This document shows positions 1 through 5,723 of a stretch of 5,723 nt of DNA, one piece after another (within the stretch, counting starts at the first letter, position 1; each line of letters opens with the position of its first letter). The stretch spans positions 1 to 5,723 of the forward strand of contig CAMPJI010000121.1 of assembly GCA_946886865.1 (NCBI GenBank), in the 5' to 3' direction. The translations under genes and the position numbers were made by a program. Under the pieces are notes generated by a model that was not told the origin of the DNA, searched no databases, and worked only from the letters and a program-made list of their open reading frames with translations. The stretch is from an uncultured Lysobacterales bacterium (GTDB taxonomy: Bacteria; Pseudomonadota; Gammaproteobacteria; Xanthomonadales; Xanthomonadaceae).

Positions 1-27
1 GGCCGGCGTCAGGGCGGAAGTACGCAT
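1..27 (-). CDS. Probable 5' end of an unidentified gene leaving the window (partial)
   Basis: On the minus strand an ATG at 27-25 opens a frame that reads MRTSALTPA and is still open at the window edge. It is preceded by a good Shine-Dalgarno sequence, GAGGA (plus-strand complement at 34-38), six bases from the ATG. A second ATG at 32-30 has poorer spacing from that site and its frame stops after seven codons, so the start at 27 is preferred. The visible N-terminus, one Arg followed by small or hydrophobic residues, could begin a signal peptide, but nine residues are too few to identify a product. The gene would lie downstream of the DUF1232 gene in the same direction, about 280 bp away. Confidence rests only on the ribosome binding site and the open frame. 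Confidence 0.42.
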
Positions 28-306
28 GACATGTCCTCGCGGTGCCGGCCGTGCGGGACGTGGGGGCGAGGCGGGCCGGCATGGCGCCGTGCCCCGGGTG
101 AATCGTGTGCCGCCAGCATGCGCCTGCGGTGTGGCCGATTCCAGTGTCGTAAGTGGGGGTGGCGGGCGGGAACGGCCACGGTGCTACGGCGCCTCGCGCC
201 GCTTGCAGGCATAGAGGTCAAGCGCTGCCGCTCGGCCGGCCTGGCCCCTCCCCCTGCTGGCAGGAGGAGGGAGCAACGGGCTTGCCCGAATCCGATGCAA
301 CTGGCA
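28..306. other. Intergenic region with GC-rich hairpins
   Basis: No convincing gene lies in these 279 bp. The short frames here give Arg/Pro/His-rich products without start signals and look like GC-rich noise. The region separates the stop of the DUF1232 gene from the probable minus-strand gene starting at 27. Visible structure includes a long imperfect hairpin at 246-271, a perfect 6-bp stem with a 3-base loop at 187-201 (CGGCGC-CTC-GCGCCG), an 8-bp inverted repeat TGCCGGCC (43-50) with GGCCGGCA (74-81), and a small stem GATGC-N5-GCATC at 294-308 that overlaps the DUF1232 stop codon. A minus-strand TTGACC lies at 222-217, but no acceptable -10 follows at 16-18 bp, so I call no promoter. No tRNA-like T-loop motif was seen. 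Confidence 0.6.
246..271 (-). terminator. Candidate terminator-like hairpin downstream of the DUF1232 gene
   Basis: Bases 246-256 pair with 261-271, giving an 11-bp stem with one C/A mismatch (252/265) around a CTGG tetraloop. It lies 35 bp beyond the DUF1232 stop codon, in the right place to end that transcript. No T-run follows on either strand, so it is not a canonical intrinsic terminator. It could instead block 3' exonucleases or act with Rho. The pairing is seen directly; the role is inferred. Confidence 0.4.
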
Positions 307-960
307 TCAATGCACGCGGAACAGCGGCGCCGAGGCGCGCACGTAGGAGCCGTCGCGGACGGCGCGGCAGTGGGCGGCCAGGGCGATTTCGGCGCGGGCG
401 GCGTCCTGCCAGTCGCGGCGGTCGAAGCGGAAGGCGTCGGCGGTGGTGCCGCGCAGTTCGGCCTCCAGGCGGCGCAGGCGGCAGTAGTCGAGGTAGTCGG
501 CGACCTCGTCCGACAGCCGCGGCCAGGCGGCGTCGACGACGATGGCGTCGTCCAGGCGGCCCACCTGCTGCAGGGCGTCGGGGATCAGGTCGTGGCCGCC
601 GCGGACGTAGCCGACGACTTCACCGGCGACGTCGAACGCCTCGTTGGCCGGGGTCCAGCCGGCGTCGGCCAGCAGGCGGGCCAGCACCACCGCACGGCGC
701 AGGCGCTGGTGGATGGCGCGGATCGCGCTCGCGCCGGTCTCGCCCTGCTCGCAGATGCGGCGCGCGGCGGTGGCGAGGGTGTCCCACTCGAAGGCGGGGG
801 CGGTGGGGTCGAGGCGGGTGATCAGCCCGTTGAACCGGTCCAGCGCGGTGTCCGACAACTGGAAGCGGTCGACGCGGCGGCGGCGGTGCGGGCGGTCGGC
901 CGGGGTGGCGGCGACCAGCGGGGCCAGGGGGGCATTCAGCGACAGGGCAAGGGCGTTCAT
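307..960 (-). CDS. DUF1232 (YkvA-like) domain protein, 217 aa
   Basis: The product is a predicted soluble, mostly helical protein of 217 residues. Residues about 115-150 match the DUF1232/YkvA signature: a DLIPD box (124-128), then VGRLDDAIVV (133-142). In the family this segment reads roughly P-x-DLIPD followed by G-x-LDD. The domain has no established biochemical function, so none is given here. An Arg-rich stretch (RRRR near residue 26) precedes the folded region; helical segments at about 60-100 and 155-205 flank the motif. I chose the ATG at 960 because GGAG (complement of 968-971) sits seven bases upstream. An in-frame ATG at 1068 would add 36 low-complexity residues, lacks a ribosome site and lies inside the palindrome of the control region. 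No signal peptide or clear transmembrane segment is seen. The gene is divergent from the CadC-like regulator, making it a candidate target. Gene confidence is high; domain call is moderate to good. Confidence 0.82.
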   Translation of the reverse strand: MNALALSLNAPLAPLVAATPADRPHRRRRVDRFQLSDTALDRFNGLITRLDPTAPAFEWDTLATAARRICEQGETGASAIRAIHQRLRRAVVLARLLADAGWTPANEAFDVAGEVVGYVRGGHDLIPDALQQVGRLDDAIVVDAAWPRLSDEVADYLDYCRLRRLEAELRGTTADAFRFDRRDWQDAARAEIALAAHCRAVRDGSYVRASAPLFRVH

Positions 961-980
961 GGCGGATCTCCGGTTGGGGG

Positions 981-999
981 ACGCCGGGAGGTCCGGCGT
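981..999. promoter_or_regulatory. 7-bp perfect inverted repeat in the DUF1232 leader
   Basis: ACGCCGG (981-987), a 5-base spacer GAGGT, and CCGGCGT (993-999) form a perfect inverted repeat. It begins 20 bp upstream of the DUF1232 start codon. In the minus-strand transcript it would be a stable stem-loop just upstream of the ribosome site; as DNA it could be an operator for a dimeric regulator. The symmetry is seen directly; either role is inferred. Confidence 0.4.
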
Positions 1000-1063
1000 G
1001 GCAACAGGGTCCGTCGGTCGGGCCGCGGGGTCATGATGGCCGCAGGGGTTTTCCGTCTGCGTT

Positions 1064-1081
1064 GTCACAGGTTCGTGTGAC
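1064..1081. promoter_or_regulatory. Candidate operator: GTCACA-N6-TGTGAC palindrome
   Basis: GTCACA (1064-1069), spacer GGTTCG, and TGTGAC (1076-1081) form a perfect 6+6 inverted repeat. It ends 18 bp before the regulator start codon and immediately precedes its ribosome site. The half-sites are in the opposite order to a CRP/Clp site (TGTGA-N6-TCACA), so it should not be read as one. Its place suggests autoregulation by the adjacent winged-helix protein, or repression by another dimeric factor. OmpR-type winged helices often prefer direct repeats, which weakens the first idea. Confidence 0.42.
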
Positions 1082-1099
1082 GGTCATGAGGTTTTTGCG

Positions 1100-3463
1100 A
1101 TGGAACCGTCAGGGCCCGCCGGAGACGGCGGTTCGACGGGGGAACGCTACCGATTCGGTCCGGTGGTGGTGGATGCCATTGCACACACCCTGACCCGCGA
1201 CGGGCAGCCGCTGGCGGTGGAGCCCAAGGCCTTCGCGGTGCTGCTGGTGCTGCTGCGGCATGCCGGGCAGCTGGTCGCCCGCGACCACCTGCTGGACGCG
1301 GTGTGGGGGCACCGCCATGTCACCCCCGGCGTGCTGACACGCGCCATCGCGCAGCTGCGCCACGTGCTGGACGACGACGCGCACCGGCCCGCGTACATCC
1401 AGACCCAGCATGCGCTGGGGTACCGGTTCATCGCTGCGCTGGACCGCTCGACGGCGGCGACGGTAGAGCCTGCGCCGGCGGTCAGCGACGCGCAGGCGGA
1501 TGCGTCCGGCGAGGTCGCCGCGCGCCCGGGCCGCGAGGCACCAGACCCGGGCCCGGGGGCACCGCTGGTCGACCGCGCCGCCGGGGCGGGCACGGCGGAG
1601 GTGGGCTCCGCTGGGGACCCGGCGACGGACGCGACCGTGGCACCGCCGACGTCGCCGCCGCCCACGCCGGCACCGGCACCGGCACCGCCGCAACGCGCGC
1701 GCTGGCCGGCCCGGGTGGGGTGGGCCGCCGGTGCGGCGGCCCTGCTCATCGTGGTGCTGGGCGTGATGGCGTGGCGCGCGCAGGCGCCCACCGCGCGGCC
1801 CGGCGAGGCGTCCATCGCGGTGCTGCCGTTCACCAGTCTCAGCGACGACCGCGATGACAGCTATTTCGCCGAGGGCCTGGCGGTGGAGATGCACGACGCC
1901 CTGGCCGGGGTCCCGGGGCTGAAGGTGGCCGCCCGCGTCGCGTCAGACCCCACGGCGGAGGGCGCGCCCGACATCCGCGCGCTGGGCCGCACGCTCGGGG
2001 TGGCGACCGTGCTGGACGCCAGCGTGCGCCGGGAGGGCGCGCGGGTGCGCATCAATGCACGCCTGTCGGACACGGCCAGCGGGTTCACCCTGTGGAGCGA
2101 CAGCTACGAGCGCGACGCGGCCGACGTGTTCGCGGTGCAGAGCGAGATTGCCAGCGAAGTGGTGCAGTCGCTGCTGGGCGTGCTGCCCGGCGACCGCCCG
2201 GCCCTGAGCGCGCGCCTGGCGCCCACGCGCAACCTCGATGCCTACGACGCCTACCTCAAGGGCCTGCAGCAGCTGGGCACCGGCGGCGACGACGCGCGCC
2301 TGGTGAATGCCGTCGGCTTCTTCAACCAGGCGCTGGCGGCCGACGCGGGGTTCGCCCGCGCACAGGCCGGCATCTGCCGCGCCGAGATCGCGCGCTTCGA
2401 GGAGGCGCGCGACACGCCCGCGTTCGAGCGCGCACGCGCGGCCTGCGCGCGCGCCCAGCAGATGGATCCGACGCTGCGCGAGGTCAGCCTGGCCCTGGGC
2501 GACCTGCATCGCGTGCGCAGCGAGTTCGCGCAGGCCACCGTGCACTACACGCGGGCGCTGGACGACCTGTCGCTGCGCGCCGCGGCCTACATCGGCCTGG
2601 CCCGCATCCAGAGTGCGCAGGGGCAGAACACGCGGGCGCTGGAGTTCTTCGAGCAGGCGCGGCGGCTGCGGCCGGGCGACGGCGTGATCTACCGGGAGCT
2701 GGGCTACCACCAGTACCTCAATGGCGACACGGCGGCGGCCATCGAATCCTTCCGCACGGCGGCGGCGCTGCTGCCCGGCGACGCCGGGGTGTGGAACAGC
2801 CTGGGCGGGCTGTACCTGGCCGACGGCGACACGGCCCATGCGGCCGACGCGTTCGAGCGCTCGCTGCGGATCGAGCCCAGCTACGGCGCGCTCAGCAACT
2901 TCGGCACGCTGCGCTACGGGCAGGGCGCCTACGCCGAGGCGGCCGACCTGTTCCGCCACGCGGCCGAGCTGGACCCGGACGACTACCGCATCTGGGGCAA
3001 CATCGGGGACGCGCTGTCGGCCAACCCGGAGACCGCCGCGGACGCCCAGGCGCCCTACCGCCGCGCCGCGCAGATGGCCGAGGCCTATGTCGCCATCAAC
3101 CGCACCGACGCGCAGGCGCTGGCGCTGCTGGCCTGGTACCGCGCCAACCTCGACGAAGCCGGCTCGGCGCGGGAACGCCTGGCGCAGGCCGAGGCCTTGG
3201 CGACCGAACGCGGTGAAGTGGCGTTCCTGGGCGCGCAGACGCTGGCGGTCATGGGCGACGACGCGGGCGCGCGCGCGCGGTTGCTGCGCGCACGGCAGGC
3301 CGGCATTCCCCCGGAGCGACTTCGCGCGTCACCGCACCTGCAACGCCTGATGGGCACGGGCCAAGCGCCGGGCGCATCGGGCGGCACCGCCACGTCCATC
3401 GCCATCCATGCACGGGCCGCTCCAGGCAATCCCACACGCAGTCCCACCAGGAGAGAGACATGA
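1100..3463 (+). CDS. CadC/ToxR-like transmembrane winged-helix regulator with TolB-like region and TPR repeats, 787 aa
   Basis: This is a one-component membrane transcription regulator. Residues 17-112 form an OmpR/PhoB-type winged helix: RYRFGPVVVD strands, a recognition helix near TPGVLTRAIAQLRHVL (75-90) and the terminal wing motif HALGYRFIA (104-112). No receiver domain is present, so the signal should cross the membrane directly, as in CadC and ToxR. Residues 113-203 are a long Pro/Ala/Gly-rich linker. Residues 206-225 form one transmembrane helix, preceded by RARWPAR, which predicts the N-terminus inside. Residues 237-360 resemble the TolB-like region common in such proteins (SIAVLPFTSLS, then YFAEGLAVEM). 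From about 380 to 735 there are TPR repeats, clearest at 494-526, 527-560, 561-594 and 595-628. The ATG at 1100 has GAGG eight bases upstream. The stop overlaps the next gene's ATG. The ligand and target genes cannot be read from sequence. Confidence 0.92.
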   Translation: MEPSGPAGDGGSTGERYRFGPVVVDAIAHTLTRDGQPLAVEPKAFAVLLVLLRHAGQLVARDHLLDAVWGHRHVTPGVLTRAIAQLRHVLDDDAHRPAYIQTQHALGYRFIAALDRSTAATVEPAPAVSDAQADASGEVAARPGREAPDPGPGAPLVDRAAGAGTAEVGSAGDPATDATVAPPTSPPPTPAPAPAPPQRARWPARVGWAAGAAALLIVVLGVMAWRAQAPTARPGEASIAVLPFTSLSDDRDDSYFAEGLAVEMHDALAGVPGLKVAARVASDPTAEGAPDIRALGRTLGVATVLDASVRREGARVRINARLSDTASGFTLWSDSYERDAADVFAVQSEIASEVVQSLLGVLPGDRPALSARLAPTRNLDAYDAYLKGLQQLGTGGDDARLVNAVGFFNQALAADAGFARAQAGICRAEIARFEEARDTPAFERARAACARAQQMDPTLREVSLALGDLHRVRSEFAQATVHYTRALDDLSLRAAAYIGLARIQSAQGQNTRALEFFEQARRLRPGDGVIYRELGYHQYLNGDTAAAIESFRTAAALLPGDAGVWNSLGGLYLADGDTAHAADAFERSLRIEPSYGALSNFGTLRYGQGAYAEAADLFRHAAELDPDDYRIWGNIGDALSANPETAADAQAPYRRAAQMAEAYVAINRTDAQALALLAWYRANLDEAGSARERLAQAEALATERGEVAFLGAQTLAVMGDDAGARARLLRARQAGIPPERLRASPHLQRLMGTGQAPGASGGTATSIAIHARAAPGNPTRSPTRRET
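1669..1686 (+). repeat. Three tandem GGCACC hexamers in the linker of the regulator
   Basis: Three perfect GGCACC units lie in the stretch encoding the Pro-Ala run PAPAPAP (about residues 190-196). They are in frame and six bases long, so copy-number change would lengthen or shorten the linker between the DNA-binding domain and the membrane without breaking the frame. Copy-number variation is an inference and is not visible in one sequence. Confidence 0.6.
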
Positions 3464-3921
3464 AGACGTTGAGAGTGTTGGCACTGGCCCTGTTGGCCGG
3501 CGGCGCGGTGAGTGCATGCAGCCTGCATGGGCCGATCGCGGACCCGGCCGAAGTCGCCGATCGCGCGGTCGACCCCGACGACGGCACGTGGTGCGGCACC
3601 CCGGGCGCGACCGGTCCGGTCTACATCAACATCACCTATGCCGCCGATGGCGCCGCGCGCGCCTCGCCGGAGAACTGCTACGTCGACAGCGGTACCGAGG
3701 TGACCTGGCGGGGACCGATGGGCGAACCGGTCACGTTCCGCATCGAGTTCAAGGCGGCGGCGCCGCTGGCGGGGGACCTCGGCCCTCTGGAATCGAGCAT
3801 GGCCGGCCGGCGCGACAAGGTCCGGCGCGTGATCACGGGCGCCGACGGCCGGTACGACTACGGCATCGCCGCCAACGGCATCGTGACCGACCCGGCGATC
3901 ATCATCCGCCGCCAGCAATAA
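3460..3921 (+). CDS. Small predicted outer-membrane lipoprotein, 153 aa
   Basis: The protein begins with a short basic N-region (MKTLR), a hydrophobic core and a lipobox VSAC with the lipidated cysteine at residue 20, so it should be cut by signal peptidase II. Residue +2 is Ser, not Asp, which favours Lol transport to the outer membrane. The mature part has two more cysteines, Cys45 and Cys73, that could form a disulfide. Alternating hydrophobic strands ([24 protein letters not shown], then YDYGIAANG and DPAIIIR near the end) suggest a small beta-sandwich, reminiscent of cupredoxin-like folds but without an obvious copper-ligand set. I do not recognise a named family. AGGAG at 3449-3453 is six bases from the ATG, and the start overlaps the regulator stop (ATGA), so the two are probably co-translated. 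A periplasmic partnership with the regulator is inferred only from this coupling. Confidence 0.85.
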   Translation: MKTLRVLALALLAGGAVSACSLHGPIADPAEVADRAVDPDDGTWCGTPGATGPVYINITYAADGAARASPENCYVDSGTEVTWRGPMGEPVTFRIEFKAAAPLAGDLGPLESSMAGRRDKVRRVITGADGRYDYGIAANGIVTDPAIIIRRQQ

Positions 3922-4570
3922 CGACGGCGGGCTGGAGCGGGGCCGGCAGGCTCTGGCCGGCCGCCTCGCGCACCGGTGCGAAGCTGCGCCGGTGGTGCGG
4001 GCAGGGGCCGTGCGCGCGCAGCGCGGCCAGGTGCGTCGGCGTCGAATAGCCCTTGTGCACGTCGAAGCCGTAGTGCGGCCACTGCGCGTGCAACTGACGC
4101 ATCAGGCGGTCGCGCGTGACCTTGGCCAGAATCGACGCGGCCATGATCGCGCGGTCGCGCGCGTCGCCGCCGATCCACGCCTCGGCCGGGCAGGGCAGGC
4201 CGCGCGGCAGGGCGTTGCCATCGATGCGGGCGAGCTCCGCGGCGTGGGCGACACCCTCAACCGCGAGCCGCATGCCCAGCATGGTCGCCTGGTAGATGTT
4301 GAGGCGGTCGATGTCGGCGACGTCGACGGCGACGACGTGCCACGCGGTGGCGCGCTCGACGATGCGGTCGTACAGCTGCTCGCGGCGCTGCGCGTTGAGC
4401 TGCTTGGAGTCGGCCAGGCCGTTGACCGGCGTGCGTCCGGGCCGCAGCACCACCGCCGCGACGACCACCGGCCCGGCCAGCGGCCCGCGGCCGGCCTCGT
4501 CGACACCGGCGATGCGGCGCGCGCCCGGTGCGACAGGCAGGTTGAACGCGAGCTGGGCGCCGTCAGCCAT
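3902..4570 (-). CDS. rnhB: Ribonuclease HII, 222 aa
   Basis: RNase HII cuts RNA in RNA-DNA hybrids and starts removal of single ribonucleotides misincorporated into DNA; it acts in the cytoplasm with Mg2+ or Mn2+. The signature [16 protein letters not shown] is at residues 21-36. All four catalytic acids are present: Asp24 and Glu25, Asp117 in ARIDGN, and Asp136 in GGD, aligning with E. coli Asp16, Glu17, Asp108 and Asp126. Other family blocks are DSKQL (54-58), [11 protein letters not shown] (144-154), HKGYSTPTH (172-180) and HHRRSF (192-197). About 22 residues follow that block, a longer tail than in E. coli. I chose the ATG at 4570, 20 residues before the first motif; an in-frame ATG at 4636 would add 22 Pro/Ser-rich residues. 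Neither has a good ribosome site. The start lies 8 bp inside lpxB, so translation is probably coupled to it. The 3' end overlaps the convergent lipoprotein gene by 20 bp. Confidence 0.96.
   Translation of the reverse strand: MADGAQLAFNLPVAPGARRIAGVDEAGRGPLAGPVVVAAVVLRPGRTPVNGLADSKQLNAQRREQLYDRIVERATAWHVVAVDVADIDRLNIYQATMLGMRLAVEGVAHAAELARIDGNALPRGLPCPAEAWIGGDARDRAIMAASILAKVTRDRLMRQLHAQWPHYGFDVHKGYSTPTHLAALRAHGPCPHHRRSFAPVREAAGQSLPAPLQPAVVIAGGG
3941..3962 (+). terminator. Candidate hairpin after the lipoprotein gene, inside the rnhB 3' end
   Basis: GGCCGGC (3941-3947) pairs perfectly with GCCGGCC (3956-3962) around an 8-base loop, 19 bp beyond the lipoprotein stop. Because the genes converge and overlap, any terminator for the plus-strand operon must lie within rnhB coding sequence, and this is the strongest stem there. 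No T-run follows, so it is only a weak candidate. GC-rich coding DNA often produces such stems by chance. Confidence 0.28.
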
Positions 4571-5723
4571 GGGCGGGGCGTGCCGCGCGGGCGGCGGGCA
4601 TTGTGGCAGGGAGGGCGAGCAGCTCGCTGACGGCATCGGCGGCGCGGGCCGAGGCGTCCTGCCGGAGAGCCTCGTGCAGTGCGGTGAAGCGCGGCTCGAG
4701 GCGCGTGGCGATGGACGGGTCGCGCAGGGCCGCGAGCGTGGCGTCGGCCAGCCGGTCCGGCGTGCAGTCGTGCTGCATCAGCTCGGGCACCAGCGCCTCG
4801 CCCGCCAGCACATTGGGCAGGCTGTAGTGGTCCACTTTCAGCATGCCCAGCCCCTTCACCAGCGCATGCGTGAGCGGCGCCACCTTGTAGCCCACCACCA
4901 TCGGGCGCTTGGCCAGCATGGCCTCCAGCGTGGCCGTGCCCGAGGCCAGCAGGATGGCGTCACTGGCGGCCATGACCGTGCGGGCGTGGCCGTCGACCAC
5001 GCGCAGGGCCGGACGCAGCGCGTCGGCATCGGGGTGCGCGGCCAGCACCCGGTCGAACGCGGCGCGCGCACGCGGGCCGGCCATCGGCGCGACGACCTGC
5101 AGCCCCGGTATCTCGGCCAGCACGCGGGCGGCGGCGGCCAGGAAGTCGGGGGCGAGCCGCTCGATCTCGCCGGTGCGCGAGCCGGGCAGCAGCGCCAGCA
5201 TCGGGCGGGCGGCGTCGACCTGCAGCTGCGCGCGGGCGGCGCCCCGTTCGGGCTGCAACGGCATCTCGTCGGCCAGCGGATGGCCGACGAACCGCGCGTC
5301 CACGCCATGCGCGGCGTAGATCGGGGGCTCCATCGGAAACAGGCACAGCACGCAGTCGGCGCTGCGGCCGATCTTTTCCGCGCGCTTCTCGCGCCACGCC
5401 CACACCGACGGGCTGACGTAATGGACGGTGCGGGGCGTGCCGTTCTGGTTCCGGCGCTCCTTGAGCCAGCGCTCCACGCCCAGGTTGAAGTCCGGCGCGT
5501 CGATGCCGACGAACACGTCCGGCTTCCAGGCCAACAAGCGCTCGCGCAGGTCGCGGCGCAGGCGCAGCAGGCGGGGCAGGTGCCGCAGCACCTCGGCCAG
5601 GCCCATGACCGCCAGCTCGTCGGCGTCGAACCACGTGTCCATGCCGGCCGCCCGCATCTGTGGCCCGCCGATGCCGGCGAACTCGGCGTCGGGGTGCCGC
5701 TTGCGAAGCTCGGCCAGCAGCCC
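4563..5723 (-). CDS. lpxB: Lipid-A-disaccharide synthase (partial, start beyond window)
   Basis: LpxB (glycosyltransferase family 19) joins UDP-2,3-diacylglucosamine to lipid X, giving lipid A disaccharide and UDP at the inner face of the cytoplasmic membrane. The frame is open to the window edge. The first visible residues, [15 protein letters not shown], lead into the family motif GIGGPQM, so the internal ATG at 5657 is not the start; roughly 15-20 N-terminal residues are missing. In the 386 visible residues are ELAVMG (36-41), GIDAPDFNL (73-81), YVSPSVWAW (102-110), VGHPLADE (146-153), PGSRTGEI (180-187), ASGTATLEA (260-268) and [14 protein letters not shown] (304-317), in the usual family order. 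The sequence FPME (129-132) stands where many relatives have PFE. The gene overlaps rnhB by 8 bp, matching the common lpxB-rnhB operon order. No frameshift is seen. Confidence 0.97.
   Translation of the reverse strand, partial: GLLAELRKRHPDAEFAGIGGPQMRAAGMDTWFDADELAVMGLAEVLRHLPRLLRLRRDLRERLLAWKPDVFVGIDAPDFNLGVERWLKERRNQNGTPRTVHYVSPSVWAWREKRAEKIGRSADCVLCLFPMEPPIYAAHGVDARFVGHPLADEMPLQPERGAARAQLQVDAARPMLALLPGSRTGEIERLAPDFLAAAARVLAEIPGLQVVAPMAGPRARAAFDRVLAAHPDADALRPALRVVDGHARTVMAASDAILLASGTATLEAMLAKRPMVVGYKVAPLTHALVKGLGMLKVDHYSLPNVLAGEALVPELMQHDCTPDRLADATLAALRDPSIATRLEPRFTALHEALRQDASARAADAVSELLALPATMPAARAARPAHG

Larger units (their letters stand above)
961..1099. promoter_or_regulatory. Divergent control region between the DUF1232 gene and the regulator gene
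   Basis: These 139 bp separate two divergent start codons and must hold the promoter of each gene unless transcription enters from elsewhere. The part nearest the regulator (about 1040-1100) is less GC-rich than its surroundings. Each gene has its own ribosome site: GGAG for the DUF1232 gene (complement of 968-971) and GAGG at 1088-1091 for the regulator, eight bases before its ATG. Two perfect inverted repeats are present, at 981-999 and 1064-1081. TTGTCA at 1062-1067 resembles a -35 box, but the hexamer 17 bp on (CATGAG) is poor and would place the transcript start almost on the ATG, so I do not call a sigma-70 promoter. Confidence 0.6.

Noticed and set aside
958..1068. Upstream ATG at 1068 as the start of the DUF1232 gene
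   Set aside because: It has no ribosome site, adds 36 low-complexity residues and lies inside the 1064-1081 palindrome; the ATG at 960 has GGAG at ideal spacing.
31..1080. A 349-codon plus-strand frame antisense to the DUF1232 gene
   Set aside because: Its product is Gly/Ala/Val/Arg-rich low-complexity sequence with no domain. The frame is open because of GC-rich third positions on the real minus-strand gene.
1064..1081. CRP/Clp binding site
   Set aside because: The half-sites are inverted relative to the TGTGA-N6-TCACA consensus, and no properly ordered site is found by shifting to either side.
1062..1090. Sigma-70 promoter with TTGTCA as -35
   Set aside because: The hexamer at 17-bp spacing (CATGAG) matches only three of six positions, and the implied transcript start would fall almost on the regulator ATG, losing the ribosome site.
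1943..2959. A 338-codon minus-strand frame antisense to the TPR region
   Set aside because: Shadow of the regulator gene, with biased Arg/Ala/Gly composition and no start signal; the plus strand shows clear TPR repeats.
2092..3216. A 374-codon plus-strand frame inside the regulator in a second frame
   Set aside because: Its product is repetitive Arg/Gly/Ala sequence; the overlapping frame carries the recognisable TolB-like and TPR domains.
3265..3292. Alternating GC run as possible Z-DNA or a repeat element
   Set aside because: It is in-frame coding for an Ala/Arg-rich helix (GARARLLRARQ) and fits ordinary codon bias in this genome.
3992..4630. A 212-codon plus-strand frame opposite rnhB
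   Set aside because: The minus strand has all catalytic residues and motifs of RNase HII; the plus frame has none.

Overview
The window is very GC-rich chromosomal DNA with strong G/C preference at third codon positions. LpxB and RNase HII are adjacent, and their sequences resemble those of the Lysobacter/Luteimonas/Xanthomonas branch of Gammaproteobacteria (for example the LpxB stretch [11 protein letters not shown] followed by [10 protein letters not shown]). Assignment to Xanthomonadaceae is an inference from protein style and gene order; no 16S or database search was available.

Layout from left to right. (1) Bases 1-27 hold the probable first nine codons of a minus-strand gene that leaves the window, followed by 279 bp of non-coding DNA with several GC-rich hairpins. 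(2) Bases 307-960, minus strand, encode a 217-residue protein with a DUF1232 (YkvA-like) motif. (3) Bases 961-1099 are a divergent intergenic region with two clean inverted repeats. (4) Bases 1100-3463, plus strand, encode a 787-residue CadC/ToxR-style membrane regulator: cytoplasmic winged helix, Pro/Ala-rich linker, one transmembrane helix, TolB-like region and periplasmic TPR repeats. (5) Bases 3460-3921, plus strand, encode a small lipoprotein whose ATG overlaps the regulator stop in an ATGA junction. (6) Bases 3902-4570, minus strand, are rnhB, which overlaps the lipoprotein gene tail-to-tail by 20 bp. (7) Bases 4563-5723, minus strand, are lpxB, missing its first codons at the window edge and overlapping rnhB by 8 bp.

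Two functional blocks meet here. The right block is the end of the conserved lipid A/housekeeping cluster (lpxB-rnhB). The left block is an accessory signalling unit. A transmembrane one-component regulator is translationally coupled to a lipoprotein and faces a divergent DUF1232 gene across a shared control region. The most plausible untested biology is that the regulator, possibly with the lipoprotein, senses an envelope state and controls its own operon and/or the DUF1232 gene through the inverted repeats. I saw no CRISPR array, insertion sequence, tRNA or rRNA, and no overtly novel defence or mobile system.
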